Below are positions 1 to 5,805 of a stretch of 6,108 nucleotides of DNA, piece by piece (position 1 is the stretch's first letter; every line of letters starts with the position of its first letter). The notes beneath the pieces were generated by a model, which saw only the letters and a list, made by a program, of their open reading frames with translations, did no database searches and was not told the DNA's origin. The position numbers and the translations under genes were made by a program. The stretch comes from Candidatus Dormiibacterota bacterium (GTDB lineage Bacteria; Chloroflexota; Dormibacteria; Aeolococcales; Aeolococcaceae). The DNA is taken from the NCBI GenBank assembly GCA_955651875.1, contig CATPAP010000283.1, forward strand, positions 1 through 6,108, written 5' to 3'.

Positions 1-2
1 GC

Positions 3-92
3 CTTGCCCTGAGCGTCATCCCTGCGCTCGAGGCGCAGACCAGGCTCATGTTCGGCGCCTACCTCGAGTACACCGTCACCGAGAAGGAGTGA
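3..92 (+). CDS. C-terminal end of an unidentified protein (5' end outside window)
   Basis: An open frame enters from the left edge and ends at TGA 90-92, giving 29 visible residues that finish ...LEYTVTEKE. Codons are rich in G/C at the third position, and the piece (hydrophobic start, then EAQTRLMFGAYLEY) reads like a genuine protein end. The other two forward frames either stop at once or run on with Arg/Cys/Pro-rich translation. The closing aromatic-x-VTEK pattern loosely resembles the tails of some membrane family 2 glycosyltransferases, which would suit a polysaccharide locus, but 29 residues are too few to assign a function. It is the only gene on the plus strand and converges on the small minus-strand gene, with 12 bases between the two stops. 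Confidence 0.5.
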   Translation, partial: LALSVIPALEAQTRLMFGAYLEYTVTEKE

Positions 93-104
93 CGGGCCGG
101 CTGG

Positions 105-311
105 TCAGGCGGCGCGGCGCCGATCGCGTCGATCCGACCCGGAGGCGTTGCCCCAGGTGACGCTGCCGTTCGGCCAGACCATCGCGGTGGTCTTCGCAGG
201 GCGCTCGGTGACCACCTCGCCGTCGCTGATGTAGACGGGCATGCCCCGTTCACGGGCAAACGTGCGGGCACGATCGAAGACGTCGGGACTGCTGGTGAGT
301 TGGGGTCGCAT
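105..311 (-). CDS. Small hypothetical protein, 68 aa
   Basis: I do not recognise this protein. It starts at ATG 311-309, behind a GAGGA ribosome binding site (321-317 on the minus strand) with a 5-base spacer. It has no transmembrane segment or signal peptide that I can see. The middle (about residues 20-54) looks like a compact fold: a predicted helix with FARERG, then short strand-like pieces MPVYIS, GEVVTE, TAMVW and GSVTW. The C-terminus is basic and probably disordered (SDRRDRRRAA). Third codon positions are mostly G/C, as in the neighbouring genes, which supports real coding. An overlapping 85-codon frame starting at 316 has a low-complexity Pro/Ser/Arg translation and is probably a shadow. 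The gene follows gmd on the same strand but is separated from it by a hairpin and a candidate promoter, so it may be its own unit. Confidence 0.6.
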   Translation of the reverse strand: MRPQLTSSPDVFDRARTFARERGMPVYISDGEVVTERPAKTTAMVWPNGSVTWGNASGSDRRDRRRAA

Positions 312-319
312 GGCATTCC

Positions 320-343
320 TCGGACCGGGAATCGGACCGGTCC
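320..343. repeat. Short direct repeat and 10-bp palindrome upstream of the small gene
   Basis: TCGGACCGG occurs at 320-328 and again at 332-340, 12 bases apart. The second copy runs into the perfect palindrome GGACCGGTCC (334-343). The block lies between the candidate promoter at 349-375 and the start of the 68-aa gene, where a transcript start or operator could sit. It is short enough to be chance in GC-rich DNA, so an operator role is only a possibility. Confidence 0.35.
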
Positions 344-348
344 CTACC

Positions 349-375
349 AGACTACCCTCCCGATGGTGGGTTCAA
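349..375 (-). promoter_or_regulatory. Candidate promoter for the 68-aa gene
   Basis: On the minus strand, TTGAAC (375-370) resembles a -35 box, and TAGTCT (354-349) fits the loose TAnnnT -10 pattern of high-GC bacteria. The 15-base spacing is shorter than the usual 16-18. Transcription would begin near 342 and give a leader of about 30 bases that carries the GAGGA site. This rests on motif matching only. Confidence 0.3.
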
Positions 376-396
376 ACACCGCCTGCTCAGCCGCCT

Positions 397-423
397 GCGG
401 GGGTGGGCGGGCCGTCCCCCCGC
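397..423 (-). terminator. GC-rich hairpin just downstream of gmd, possible operon terminator
   Basis: Perfect 7-base arms GCGGGGG and CCCCCGC (417-423 and 397-403 read on the minus strand) flank a 13-base loop. The stem begins 4 bases after the gmd stop codon (430-428). No T-run follows, so it is not a classical intrinsic terminator, although U-less hairpins after stop codons are common in actinobacteria. Its place at the end of the sugar operon supports a 3'-end role. Confidence 0.45.
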
Positions 424-427
424 GCCC

Positions 428-1417
428 TCAGCCCGCTGCCTCGATCCTCATGATCTTTTGCTGGGCAGCGAGATCAGCGTCGACCATCATGGTGACGAGC
501 TCGCCGAACGGCACCCGCGGCTGCCAGCCGAGGACCCGCTTGGCCTTGGAGGCGTCGCCGATCAGGAGATCGACCTCTGCGGGACGAAGAAACCGCGCAT
601 CGTCGCTGACCACGTGGTCGCGGTAATTGAGCCCAAGGTGCGAGAACGCGATCTCACAGAACTCGCGAACACTGTGGGTGGCGCCGGTGGCGATGACGAA
701 GTCGTCTGGTTCCGGCTGCAGCATCATGAGGTGCATTGCCTCAACGTAATCACCGGCAAAGCCCCAATCCCGCTGTGAGTCGAGGTTGCCGAGGTGAAGC
801 TCCTTCTGCAGGCCGAGCTTGATCTTGGCCGCGGCATTGGTGATCTTTCGGGTCACGAACTCCAGGCCACGGCGCGGTGACTCGTGGTTGAACAGGATGC
901 CGCTACAAGCGAACATGCCATAGCTCTCACGATAGTTGACCGTGATGTGATGGCCGTAGACCTTGGCCACGCCGTACGGCGAGCGCGGATGGAACGCGGT
1001 GAGCTCGGTCTGCGGGGTCTCACGCACCTTGCCAAACATCTCGCTGCTCGAGGCCTGATACAGGCGAATCGCCGGGTTCACGGAACGAATTGCCTCGAGC
1101 ACCCGAACCACGCCGAGGCCGGTGACCTCGCCGGTGAGCAGCGCCTGCTTGAAGCTGAGACCCACGAAACTGATGGCGCCGAGGTTGTACACCTCCGTCG
1201 GTTGCGCGGCCTCGAGCGCTGCCACGAGTGAGGAGTGGTCGAGCAGGTCGCCCTCCATGAACTCGATGCCTGGGCAGAGACGCCCCACCGCCTCGAGCCG
1301 CGGATTGTTCTGACCGCGGACCAGCCCGTAGACGTGATACCCCTTGGAGAGCAGCAACTGAGCAAGGTATGTTCCGTCCTGACCGGTCACGCCGGTGATG
1401 AGGGCTGTGCCGGGCAC
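428..1417 (-). CDS. gmd: GDP-mannose 4,6-dehydratase
   Basis: A cytosolic extended short-chain dehydrogenase that converts GDP-D-mannose to GDP-4-keto-6-deoxy-D-mannose using bound NADP(H). With the GTG start at 1417 it has 329 residues, normal to slightly short for the family. Visible features are the Rossmann motif G9-VT-G12-QD-G15, the active-site segment S123-S-S-E126-M-F-G, the YxxxK pair Y148/K152 in SPYGVAK, the family signature ITVNYRESYGMFACSGILFN (158-177) followed by HESPRRG, ATGATHSVREF (243-253), and RPAEVDLLIGD (278-288). Ser stands where E. coli Gmd has its catalytic Thr; I recall this substitution in actinobacterial homologues. The frame stays open for 34 more codons upstream, but that stretch looks non-coding and lacks a comparable ribosome site, whereas GAGGAG lies 7 bases before the GTG. 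It is the last gene of the minus-strand run, 123 bases after the preceding glycosyltransferase. No enzyme that would clearly use its product is in the window. Confidence 0.95.
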   Translation of the reverse strand: MPGTALITGVTGQDGTYLAQLLLSKGYHVYGLVRGQNNPRLEAVGRLCPGIEFMEGDLLDHSSLVAALEAAQPTEVYNLGAISFVGLSFKQALLTGEVTGLGVVRVLEAIRSVNPAIRLYQASSSEMFGKVRETPQTELTAFHPRSPYGVAKVYGHHITVNYRESYGMFACSGILFNHESPRRGLEFVTRKITNAAAKIKLGLQKELHLGNLDSQRDWGFAGDYVEAMHLMMLQPEPDDFVIATGATHSVREFCEIAFSHLGLNYRDHVVSDDARFLRPAEVDLLIGDASKAKRVLGWQPRVPFGELVTMMVDADLAAQQKIMRIEAAG

Positions 1418-1424
1418 GCGAGTT

Positions 1425-1430
1425 CTCCTC
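1425..1430 (-). promoter_or_regulatory. Strong ribosome binding site deciding the gmd start
   Basis: GAGGAG at 1430-1425, with a 7-base spacer to GTG 1417, is the best Shine-Dalgarno match in the window. It places the gmd start just before the Rossmann strand (PGTALITG) rather than at the longer open frame's start at 1519. Confidence 0.8.
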
Positions 1431-1447
1431 TGGACGATGGTGGGCGC

Positions 1448-1473
1448 AGTCGCGCGCCGCGCGTCGAGCGACT
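1448..1473 (-). other. Inverted repeat in the gap ahead of gmd
   Basis: The arms AGTCGC and GCGACT (1448-1453 and 1468-1473) are perfect 6-base complements around a very GC-rich 14-base interior that can pair further within itself. The structure lies 18 bases before the gmd ribosome site and about 70 bases after the upstream glycosyltransferase stop. It could be a leader structure or an attenuator/weak terminator between the two genes. There is no T-run and no sign of a known riboswitch. Chance pairing is possible in sequence this GC-rich. Confidence 0.35.
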
Positions 1474-1495
1474 GAGGTCGCCGGATGGACAGCGC

Positions 1496-1501
1496 ATGAT
1501 A
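1496..1501 (-). promoter_or_regulatory. Candidate -10 box of an internal gmd promoter
   Basis: TATCAT on the minus strand (1501-1496) matches the -10 consensus TATAAT at five of six positions and stands out in GC-rich DNA. No convincing -35 box lies 16-18 bases upstream; the nearest TTG-containing hexamer, TTGCGA, is only 8 bases away. If used, transcription would start near 1489 and give a leader of about 70 bases containing the inverted repeat at 1448-1473. Confidence 0.35.
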
Positions 1502-1540
1502 CCGCGGTGTCGCAAGCACGCGATCCGCACACCAGAGCCG

Positions 1541-2665
1541 TCAGCTGCTTGCGAGAACCTCTGAGTACACGCTCAAGGTGGCCTGTGCGGCGCGGTCCCA
1601 GGTGAAGCGGGCGGCGCGAGCGCGGCCCATGACAGCGCGTCGTTGACGTTCCTGCGGGTCGCCGAGAAGCGAACTCACAGCGTCGGCCATCGCCGGGATG
1701 CGGCCGTCCTCGACGAGGAGGGCGGCGTCACCGACAACCTCCGCGAGGGAGGAGTTGTCGAAGACGGCGACGGGCGTACCGGCCGCCATGGCCTCGAGCG
1801 GTGGCAGGCCGAATCCCTCGTACGCGGACGTGAAGATGAGGCATTCCGCCAACTGATAGAGGGCCACGAGGTCCTCGTCGGTGACATGGCCAACCACTCG
1901 CGTCACAGTGTCGATTCGTGCGTCGCGCACGCTCCTCTGCACGGCAGCAGCGAAGCTGCCCTGGAAGCCGGCGATGACCAGGGCGACGTCATGGTCAGCA
2001 CGCAGCCTACGCACCACGCTGGTGAGGGCCCCGATGCGCTTGCGCGGATCGAAGGTCCCGACGGCGAGCACGAACCGGTCAGGAAGATGCAGCCGCTGCT
2101 TTACTTTGGTCAACTGTGCGTCCGACATCCTGCTGGGCAGCGTGACGCCTTCGCCGATCACGGTGATCCGGCTGCGGTCCACGCCCGCGATCCGCTCAAG
2201 GTCGTCGGCCGTCGAGTGGGAGACGGCGATGACTGCGTCGGCGTGGCGGAGCTGCCGCATCGCCAACGCCCGTTCACGGTGAAGCCACGGATAGAGGCGG
2301 GGCATCACGAAAGGGATGAGATCGTGGACGGTGACCACCACGGGGATGCGGGGCAACAGTGGCTGGGCGTACTCGACGGCGTGGTACAGCTCGGGCGGCT
2401 GTGCTCGAAGAGCGCGGCTGACCTGAAGCGGATCGAGAAGCGCGCGCAGGTGGCGGTTGACTGGGAGCAGACGCGAAGGATGAGTCGTGAACCCTGCGCT
2501 CACCAGCGTTGGAGGTAGCGGCGATCCGCGTTCGAGCATGAGGCTGACGTCCTTGCTGACCCCCAGCGACTCCAGGCCGGCGAGCAGGCCGCGCAAGTAC
2601 GTGCCGATACCGCGGACCGCCGAACCGTCCTGCAGCGACCGCCCATCGATCACGTACCTGATCAC
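1541..2665 (-). CDS. GT4-type glycosyltransferase, 374 aa
   Basis: A retaining GT-B glycosyltransferase that probably moves a sugar from a nucleotide donor to a growing surface glycan on the cytoplasmic face of the membrane. Donor and acceptor cannot be read from the sequence. The N-terminal half (about 1-180) carries the RGIGTY loop (18-23), VTVHDLIPF (111-119) and AVIAVSHSTADDL (144-156). The C-terminal half carries VLAVGTFDPRKR (199-210), whose K209/R210 would contact donor phosphate, and the E-x7-E motif E283-GFGLPPL-E291 followed by AMAAGTPV. No membrane segment or signal peptide is evident. The frame is open further upstream to 2890, but that region is out-of-frame shadow of the preceding gene. 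GTG 2665 overlaps that gene's stop by 4 bases (GTGA) and sits just before the first beta strand (IRYVIDG). No good ribosome site precedes it, so translational coupling is likely. Confidence 0.88.
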   Translation of the reverse strand: MIRYVIDGRSLQDGSAVRGIGTYLRGLLAGLESLGVSKDVSLMLERGSPLPPTLVSAGFTTHPSRLLPVNRHLRALLDPLQVSRALRAQPPELYHAVEYAQPLLPRIPVVVTVHDLIPFVMPRLYPWLHRERALAMRQLRHADAVIAVSHSTADDLERIAGVDRSRITVIGEGVTLPSRMSDAQLTKVKQRLHLPDRFVLAVGTFDPRKRIGALTSVVRRLRADHDVALVIAGFQGSFAAAVQRSVRDARIDTVTRVVGHVTDEDLVALYQLAECLIFTSAYEGFGLPPLEAMAAGTPVAVFDNSSLAEVVGDAALLVEDGRIPAMADAVSSLLGDPQERQRRAVMGRARAARFTWDRAAQATLSVYSEVLASS

Positions 2666-3864
2666 GTCGTGGCCGCGATCAGCTCGCGCAGGCGCTGCTC
2701 GGCGAGGTCCCATCCGTAGGTGGCTCTGACGTAGGCACGCCCGGCTGCGCCGATGGCGGCGGCACGCTCGGGGTGGTCGATGAGCTCCGCCGCCCCCCGC
2801 GCCAGTTCCGGCGCACCGGCGAAGGTGACTCCTCCACCGCTGCGGGCAGCGTGCCCGGCGAGCACTGCTGACGCCGCGTTGAGCAGGCACGGGCGGCCCA
2901 TCGTCCAGGCCTCAAGAGCGAGCAGCGACAGCGATTCGAGTGAACCAGGGACCACTACGGCGACCGCGCCAGCAATCGCCTCCCACCGCTCCAGTTCGTC
3001 GACGTGCCCGAGGCTGCGCACCCAGGGCGGGCCGGCCAGATCACCTGCGTCACCGCTGAGCACGAGCGACACGTGGGGGTGTGACCTGTGCAGCTGCTGT
3101 GCCCCCGCCAGCATCTGCTCGAAGCCCTTGCCGCCTGCGACACGCCCGCCGTAGTACAAGTAGGGTCCGCCGATGCCGTGACGGATCGCGAAGGCAGCGG
3201 CGTCGATGCTCTTGGGCGCATCGACGCCGACGACCCCGCACCGCGACAGCCGATGCTCTGCCTGCGGGTGGACGCTCACCAACAGGTCACGCTCCTCGGG
3301 ACTGTGGAACCACAGAGCATCGGCCGCCATCACCGTGCGGCGGACCACACCAAGTCGCAGCGCCGGCTCGTCATGCGCGGCGGGGCAGAGGAAGCGCGGG
3401 TGCGGCGCGGCGGGCAGACCGTAGAGCGTGGGGTGGAAGAGGTACGGCGAGAAGAGCGTCGGCACGGGCTCCGCACGCGACAGCGCGCGCACCAGCTCGG
3501 GCGCATACGGTCCTTGGGCGACCGCCCACAGACGTTCCGGTCGCAGCGGGCGAGGAAGGTGGTACACGGCTCGCGACAGCTGGCGAAAGGGCCATATACG
3601 GCGGCCGCTCTCGACGCGAAAGCGGCGTACCTCGACGGTGCCGTCGCGCTCCACCCCTGGTGCGAAGCCATTTGTCCAGCCCGCCTCGTCGAGCGCGGTC
3701 GTCGTCCACACCTGGACGTCCCAGCCTCGCGCGGCGAGGGCGTGGCCGAGCCTGCGCATCGCGCTCTCTGCGCCGCCCACAACCGCCTCCCCGTACCGCG
3801 GCACGACGATGCGCACCCTCTCGCGGCGGATCGTGCCGGCGTCGTCGGCGAATGCGTCAGTCAC
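2662..3864 (-). CDS. GT4-type glycosyltransferase, 400 aa
   Basis: A second GT-B glycosyltransferase, clearly different in sequence from its downstream neighbour. Starting from GTG 3864, it has a short acidic leader and then the first strand VRIVVPRYG (17-25), the GGAE loop (30-33) typical of the GT4 acceptor domain, HALAARGWDV (41-50), and ALWFHSPEERDL (183-194) at the domain boundary. The donor domain contains YLYYGGRVAGGKGFEQM (235-251), with R241/K246 as likely phosphate contacts, and the E-x7-E motif E310-SLSLLAL-E318. No membrane segment is seen. An in-frame stop lies 10 codons before GTG 3864, so this is the longest possible start. Its ribosome site is poor, and the GTG at codon 17 cannot be excluded. 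It begins 30 bases after the rmlD stop, and its own stop overlaps the next gene by 4 bases. Transfer to a rhamnosylated or mannosylated surface glycan is inferred from context only. Confidence 0.87.
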   Translation of the reverse strand: MTDAFADDAGTIRRERVRIVVPRYGEAVVGGAESAMRRLGHALAARGWDVQVWTTTALDEAGWTNGFAPGVERDGTVEVRRFRVESGRRIWPFRQLSRAVYHLPRPLRPERLWAVAQGPYAPELVRALSRAEPVPTLFSPYLFHPTLYGLPAAPHPRFLCPAAHDEPALRLGVVRRTVMAADALWFHSPEERDLLVSVHPQAEHRLSRCGVVGVDAPKSIDAAAFAIRHGIGGPYLYYGGRVAGGKGFEQMLAGAQQLHRSHPHVSLVLSGDAGDLAGPPWVRSLGHVDELERWEAIAGAVAVVVPGSLESLSLLALEAWTMGRPCLLNAASAVLAGHAARSGGGVTFAGAPELARGAAELIDHPERAAAIGAAGRAYVRATYGWDLAEQRLRELIAATT

Positions 3865-3894
3865 GGGCGATCGCGACGGCGGCCTGACGACGCA

Positions 3895-4758
3895 CTACGC
3901 GCCCAGCATGCCCTGCGCGCGGAGTCGATGGAGGTATTCATGCAGGGCGTCGCGCCAGTGAGGAAGCGGGGCCTCGCCCAAGAGGCGCCAGACGCGGTTG
4001 TCGAGCACCGAGTACGCCGGCCGAAGGGCAGCCGCCGGGTACTCTGACGTGGGGATTGCGGTGACTCCTGGGGAGCCACCGGCGGCGGCGAAGATGGCCT
4101 CAGCGAAGCCGTGCCAGCTGACCGCCCCGGAGTTGCTGAGGTGGTAGGTGCCCGGCAGATCCCGGGAGATGAGGCGCAGCAATGCGGGCGCCAGGTGTCC
4201 GGTCCAGGTCGGGCCGCCTACCTGGTCCGAGACCACTCTCAGCGCACGACCCTGGTGCCTCGCGCGCAACATGGCGAGCACGAAATTGGGGCCGTCCCGG
4301 CCGTAGAGCCACGACGTGCGCACGATCTTGTGGCGGGGGGCGACGTTGCGTACCTCCACCTCGCCGGCGAGCTTGCTGGCCCCGTACACCGATCGCGGAT
4401 GAGCGGGTTGCCACTCGTCGATCGGTGTGGCTGCGTCACCTCCGAACACGTAATCGGTGCTCATGTGCACGATGAGAACGCTGCGCGCGGCGCATGCGGA
4501 CGCCAACACGCGGGCTCCCAGCGCGTTGATGCGAAAGGCATCGTCGGCGTCCGCCTCGGCCGCATCCACCCGGGTCCACGCCGCGCAGTTGACCAGCGCG
4601 TCGGGCGCGGTCTCGGCGAGCACCTGCCGGACCCGGGCGGGATCGGTGATGTCGCAATCTGTACGATCCGTGGCACGGACCTCGTGTCCCGCCGCCGTCG
4701 CGGTCGCGTACAGCTCGGTGCCGAGCTGTCCGTTGCCGCCGGTGAGCAGCAGCTTCAC
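3895..4758 (-). CDS. rmlD: dTDP-4-dehydrorhamnose reductase
   Basis: The last enzyme of the dTDP-L-rhamnose pathway: it reduces dTDP-4-keto-L-rhamnose at C4 with NAD(P)H in the cytosol. With GTG 4758 as start the protein has 287 residues, normal for RmlD. Visible features are the Rossmann motif G7-GN-G10-QL-G13, DRTDCDITD (31-39), VNCAAWTRVDAAE (56-68), STDYVFGG (100-107), the catalytic YxxxK pair Y125/K129 in SVYGASKLAGE, IVRTSWLYG (145-153), SDQVGGPTW (177-185), GTYHLSNSG (203-211) and RPAYSVLDN (246-254). All are in the family order. The open frame extends 28 codons further into rmlB's 3' end but has no family similarity there. GTG 4758 overlaps the rmlB TGA by 4 bases and begins directly with the first beta strand. 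The gene order makes co-translation with rmlB likely. A reductase for another 4-keto sugar is less likely, because rmlB is directly upstream. Confidence 0.93.
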   Translation of the reverse strand: MKLLLTGGNGQLGTELYATATAAGHEVRATDRTDCDITDPARVRQVLAETAPDALVNCAAWTRVDAAEADADDAFRINALGARVLASACAARSVLIVHMSTDYVFGGDAATPIDEWQPAHPRSVYGASKLAGEVEVRNVAPRHKIVRTSWLYGRDGPNFVLAMLRARHQGRALRVVSDQVGGPTWTGHLAPALLRLISRDLPGTYHLSNSGAVSWHGFAEAIFAAAGGSPGVTAIPTSEYPAAALRPAYSVLDNRVWRLLGEAPLPHWRDALHEYLHRLRAQGMLGA

Positions 4759-5777
4759 GACACCTGTCCAGTCGCTGCCCGCAGTGGTTTGTAGTTGCGT
4801 CGGTAGAAGTCCCAGAACTCGCCGGACTTCAGAGGCCGCCACCAGGGCTCATTGTCCCGGTACCAGCTGACCGTGTCTTCGAGGCCACCACCGAAGCCCA
4901 CCTGGGGTTGCCAGCCAAGAGCGCGCAACTTCAGGGTGTCGAGCGCGTAACGGTGGTCATGTCCGAGGCGATCGCTGACATGCTCTTTCAGCGACGCCGG
5001 CTTGCTCAGCGCCGCGAGCACGCGGTCGGCAACCTCGATGCCGGAGGTCTCGCCGCCGTGGCCGATGTTGTAGTCCTCGCCGGGCGTACCGAACCTGAGG
5101 GCTGTGTCGATGCCACGGGCATGGTCGGACACGTGCAGGTAGTCGCGCACCGCGCTGCCATCACCGTAGATGGGCAGTGGCAGGTCGTCGATGGCGTTGG
5201 TGATGAACAGCGGGATGATCTTCTCGGGGTACTGGTAGGGGCCGTAGGTGTTCGACCCACGTGTGACCACCACCGGCATGTCGTACGAAGCGCGGTAAGC
5301 CCACACCATCAACTCGGCGCCCGCCTTGCTCGCCGAGTAGGGACTGCGCGGCCGGAGCGGGTCGGTCTCTGCGCTGGCTCCCTCGGCGACGTCGCCGTAG
5401 ACCTCGTCGGTGGACACCTGGAGGAAACGGCCGTGGCCGGCACGACGAGCAGCCTCGAGGAGGACGTACGTCCCGTAGACGTCGGTCTGGATGAATTGGC
5501 CGGGCGCCTCAAGCGACCGGTCGACGTGCGACTCGGCGGCGAAGTTCACCACGGCGTCGGCACCGGCGGCCAGATGCGACACCAGCTCGGCGTCGCAGAT
5601 GTCACCGTGCACGAAGCTGAGGTTCGGGTGCCCGGCGACGGGATCGAGGTTGTGCAGGTTGCCCGCATAGGTGAGCTTGTCCAGCACCACCACGGTGTCG
5701 ACGGGGTGGTTGGCGACGGTCTGGCGCACAAACTCGCTGCCGATGAAGCCGGCGCCTCCGGGGACCAGCAATCTCAT
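4755..5777 (-). CDS. rmlB: dTDP-glucose 4,6-dehydratase
   Basis: The second enzyme of dTDP-L-rhamnose synthesis: it converts dTDP-D-glucose to dTDP-4-keto-6-deoxy-D-glucose with tightly bound NAD+. The 340 residues match the usual length. Visible features are G7-GA-G10-FI-G13, VVLDKLTYAGNLHNL (30-44), FVHGDICD (55-62), NFAAESHVDRSL (78-89), the catalytic STDEVYGD (122-129) with T123-D124-E125, the YxxxK pair Y147/K151 in SPYSASKAG, TRGSNTYGPYQYPEKIIPLF (172-191), GDGSAVRDYLHVSDH (205-219), and a late DRLGHDHRYALD (269-280). The T-D-E triad marks a 4,6-dehydratase rather than a plain epimerase. The start at ATG 5777 is supported by GGTGAG five bases upstream. The segment HGGETSGIEV (240-249) departs somewhat from the NE-rich version I know from common RmlB proteins, but this is outside the catalytic core. 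It lies 28 bases after the RmlC-like gene and overlaps rmlD by 4 bases. Confidence 0.95.
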   Translation of the reverse strand: MRLLVPGGAGFIGSEFVRQTVANHPVDTVVVLDKLTYAGNLHNLDPVAGHPNLSFVHGDICDAELVSHLAAGADAVVNFAAESHVDRSLEAPGQFIQTDVYGTYVLLEAARRAGHGRFLQVSTDEVYGDVAEGASAETDPLRPRSPYSASKAGAELMVWAYRASYDMPVVVTRGSNTYGPYQYPEKIIPLFITNAIDDLPLPIYGDGSAVRDYLHVSDHARGIDTALRFGTPGEDYNIGHGGETSGIEVADRVLAALSKPASLKEHVSDRLGHDHRYALDTLKLRALGWQPQVGFGGGLEDTVSWYRDNEPWWRPLKSGEFWDFYRRNYKPLRAATGQVS

Positions 5778-5782
5778 CGGCT

Positions 5783-5788
5783 CTCACC
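5783..5788 (-). promoter_or_regulatory. Ribosome binding site of rmlB
   Basis: GGTGAG (5788-5783, minus strand) with a 5-base spacer to ATG 5777. A competing ATG overlaps the stop of the upstream epimerase gene (TGATG, 5808-5804) but opens only a 10-codon frame, so 5777 is the rmlB start. Confidence 0.6.
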
Positions 5789-5805
5789 GCGCCTCGGGCG
5801 GGCCA

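Noticed and set aside
111..121. GGCGCGGCGCC palindrome near the convergent gene ends as a bidirectional terminator
   Set aside because: It lies inside the coding end of the 68-aa gene, has essentially no loop unless stem pairs are lost, and has no T-run on either side.
59..316. 85-codon minus-strand frame overlapping the 68-aa gene
   Set aside because: Pro/Ser/Ala/Arg-rich low-complexity translation. It would also overlap the end of the plus-strand gene, and its start at 316 lies too close to the GAGGA site.
340..390. tRNA-like GGTTCAAAC (T-loop-like) in the gap after gmd
   Set aside because: No acceptor stem, D-arm or anticodon arm can be paired at tRNA spacing. The motif is better explained by the candidate -35 box on the other strand or by chance.
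1418..1519. 34-residue N-terminal extension of Gmd
   Set aside because: It precedes the Rossmann strand with an atypical Arg/Ala-rich segment and would bury the GAGGAG site inside the gene.
1643..2518. Long plus-strand open frame (291 codons) opposite the 374-aa glycosyltransferase
   Set aside because: Its translation is rich in His, Arg, Gly and Asp with no family motif. It is antisense to a gene with clear GT4 motifs and is typical of mirror frames in high-GC DNA.
2666..2890. N-terminal extension of the 374-aa glycosyltransferase frame up to 2890
   Set aside because: The extra residues are Arg/Ala/His-rich noise lying over the coding end of the upstream glycosyltransferase. The GTGA overlap start gives a normal GT-B N-terminus.
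3081..4047. Plus-strand open frames of 268 and 319 codons opposite the 400-aa glycosyltransferase
   Set aside because: Arg/Ala/Pro-rich translations with no recognisable fold; they overlap each other and a convincing minus-strand gene.
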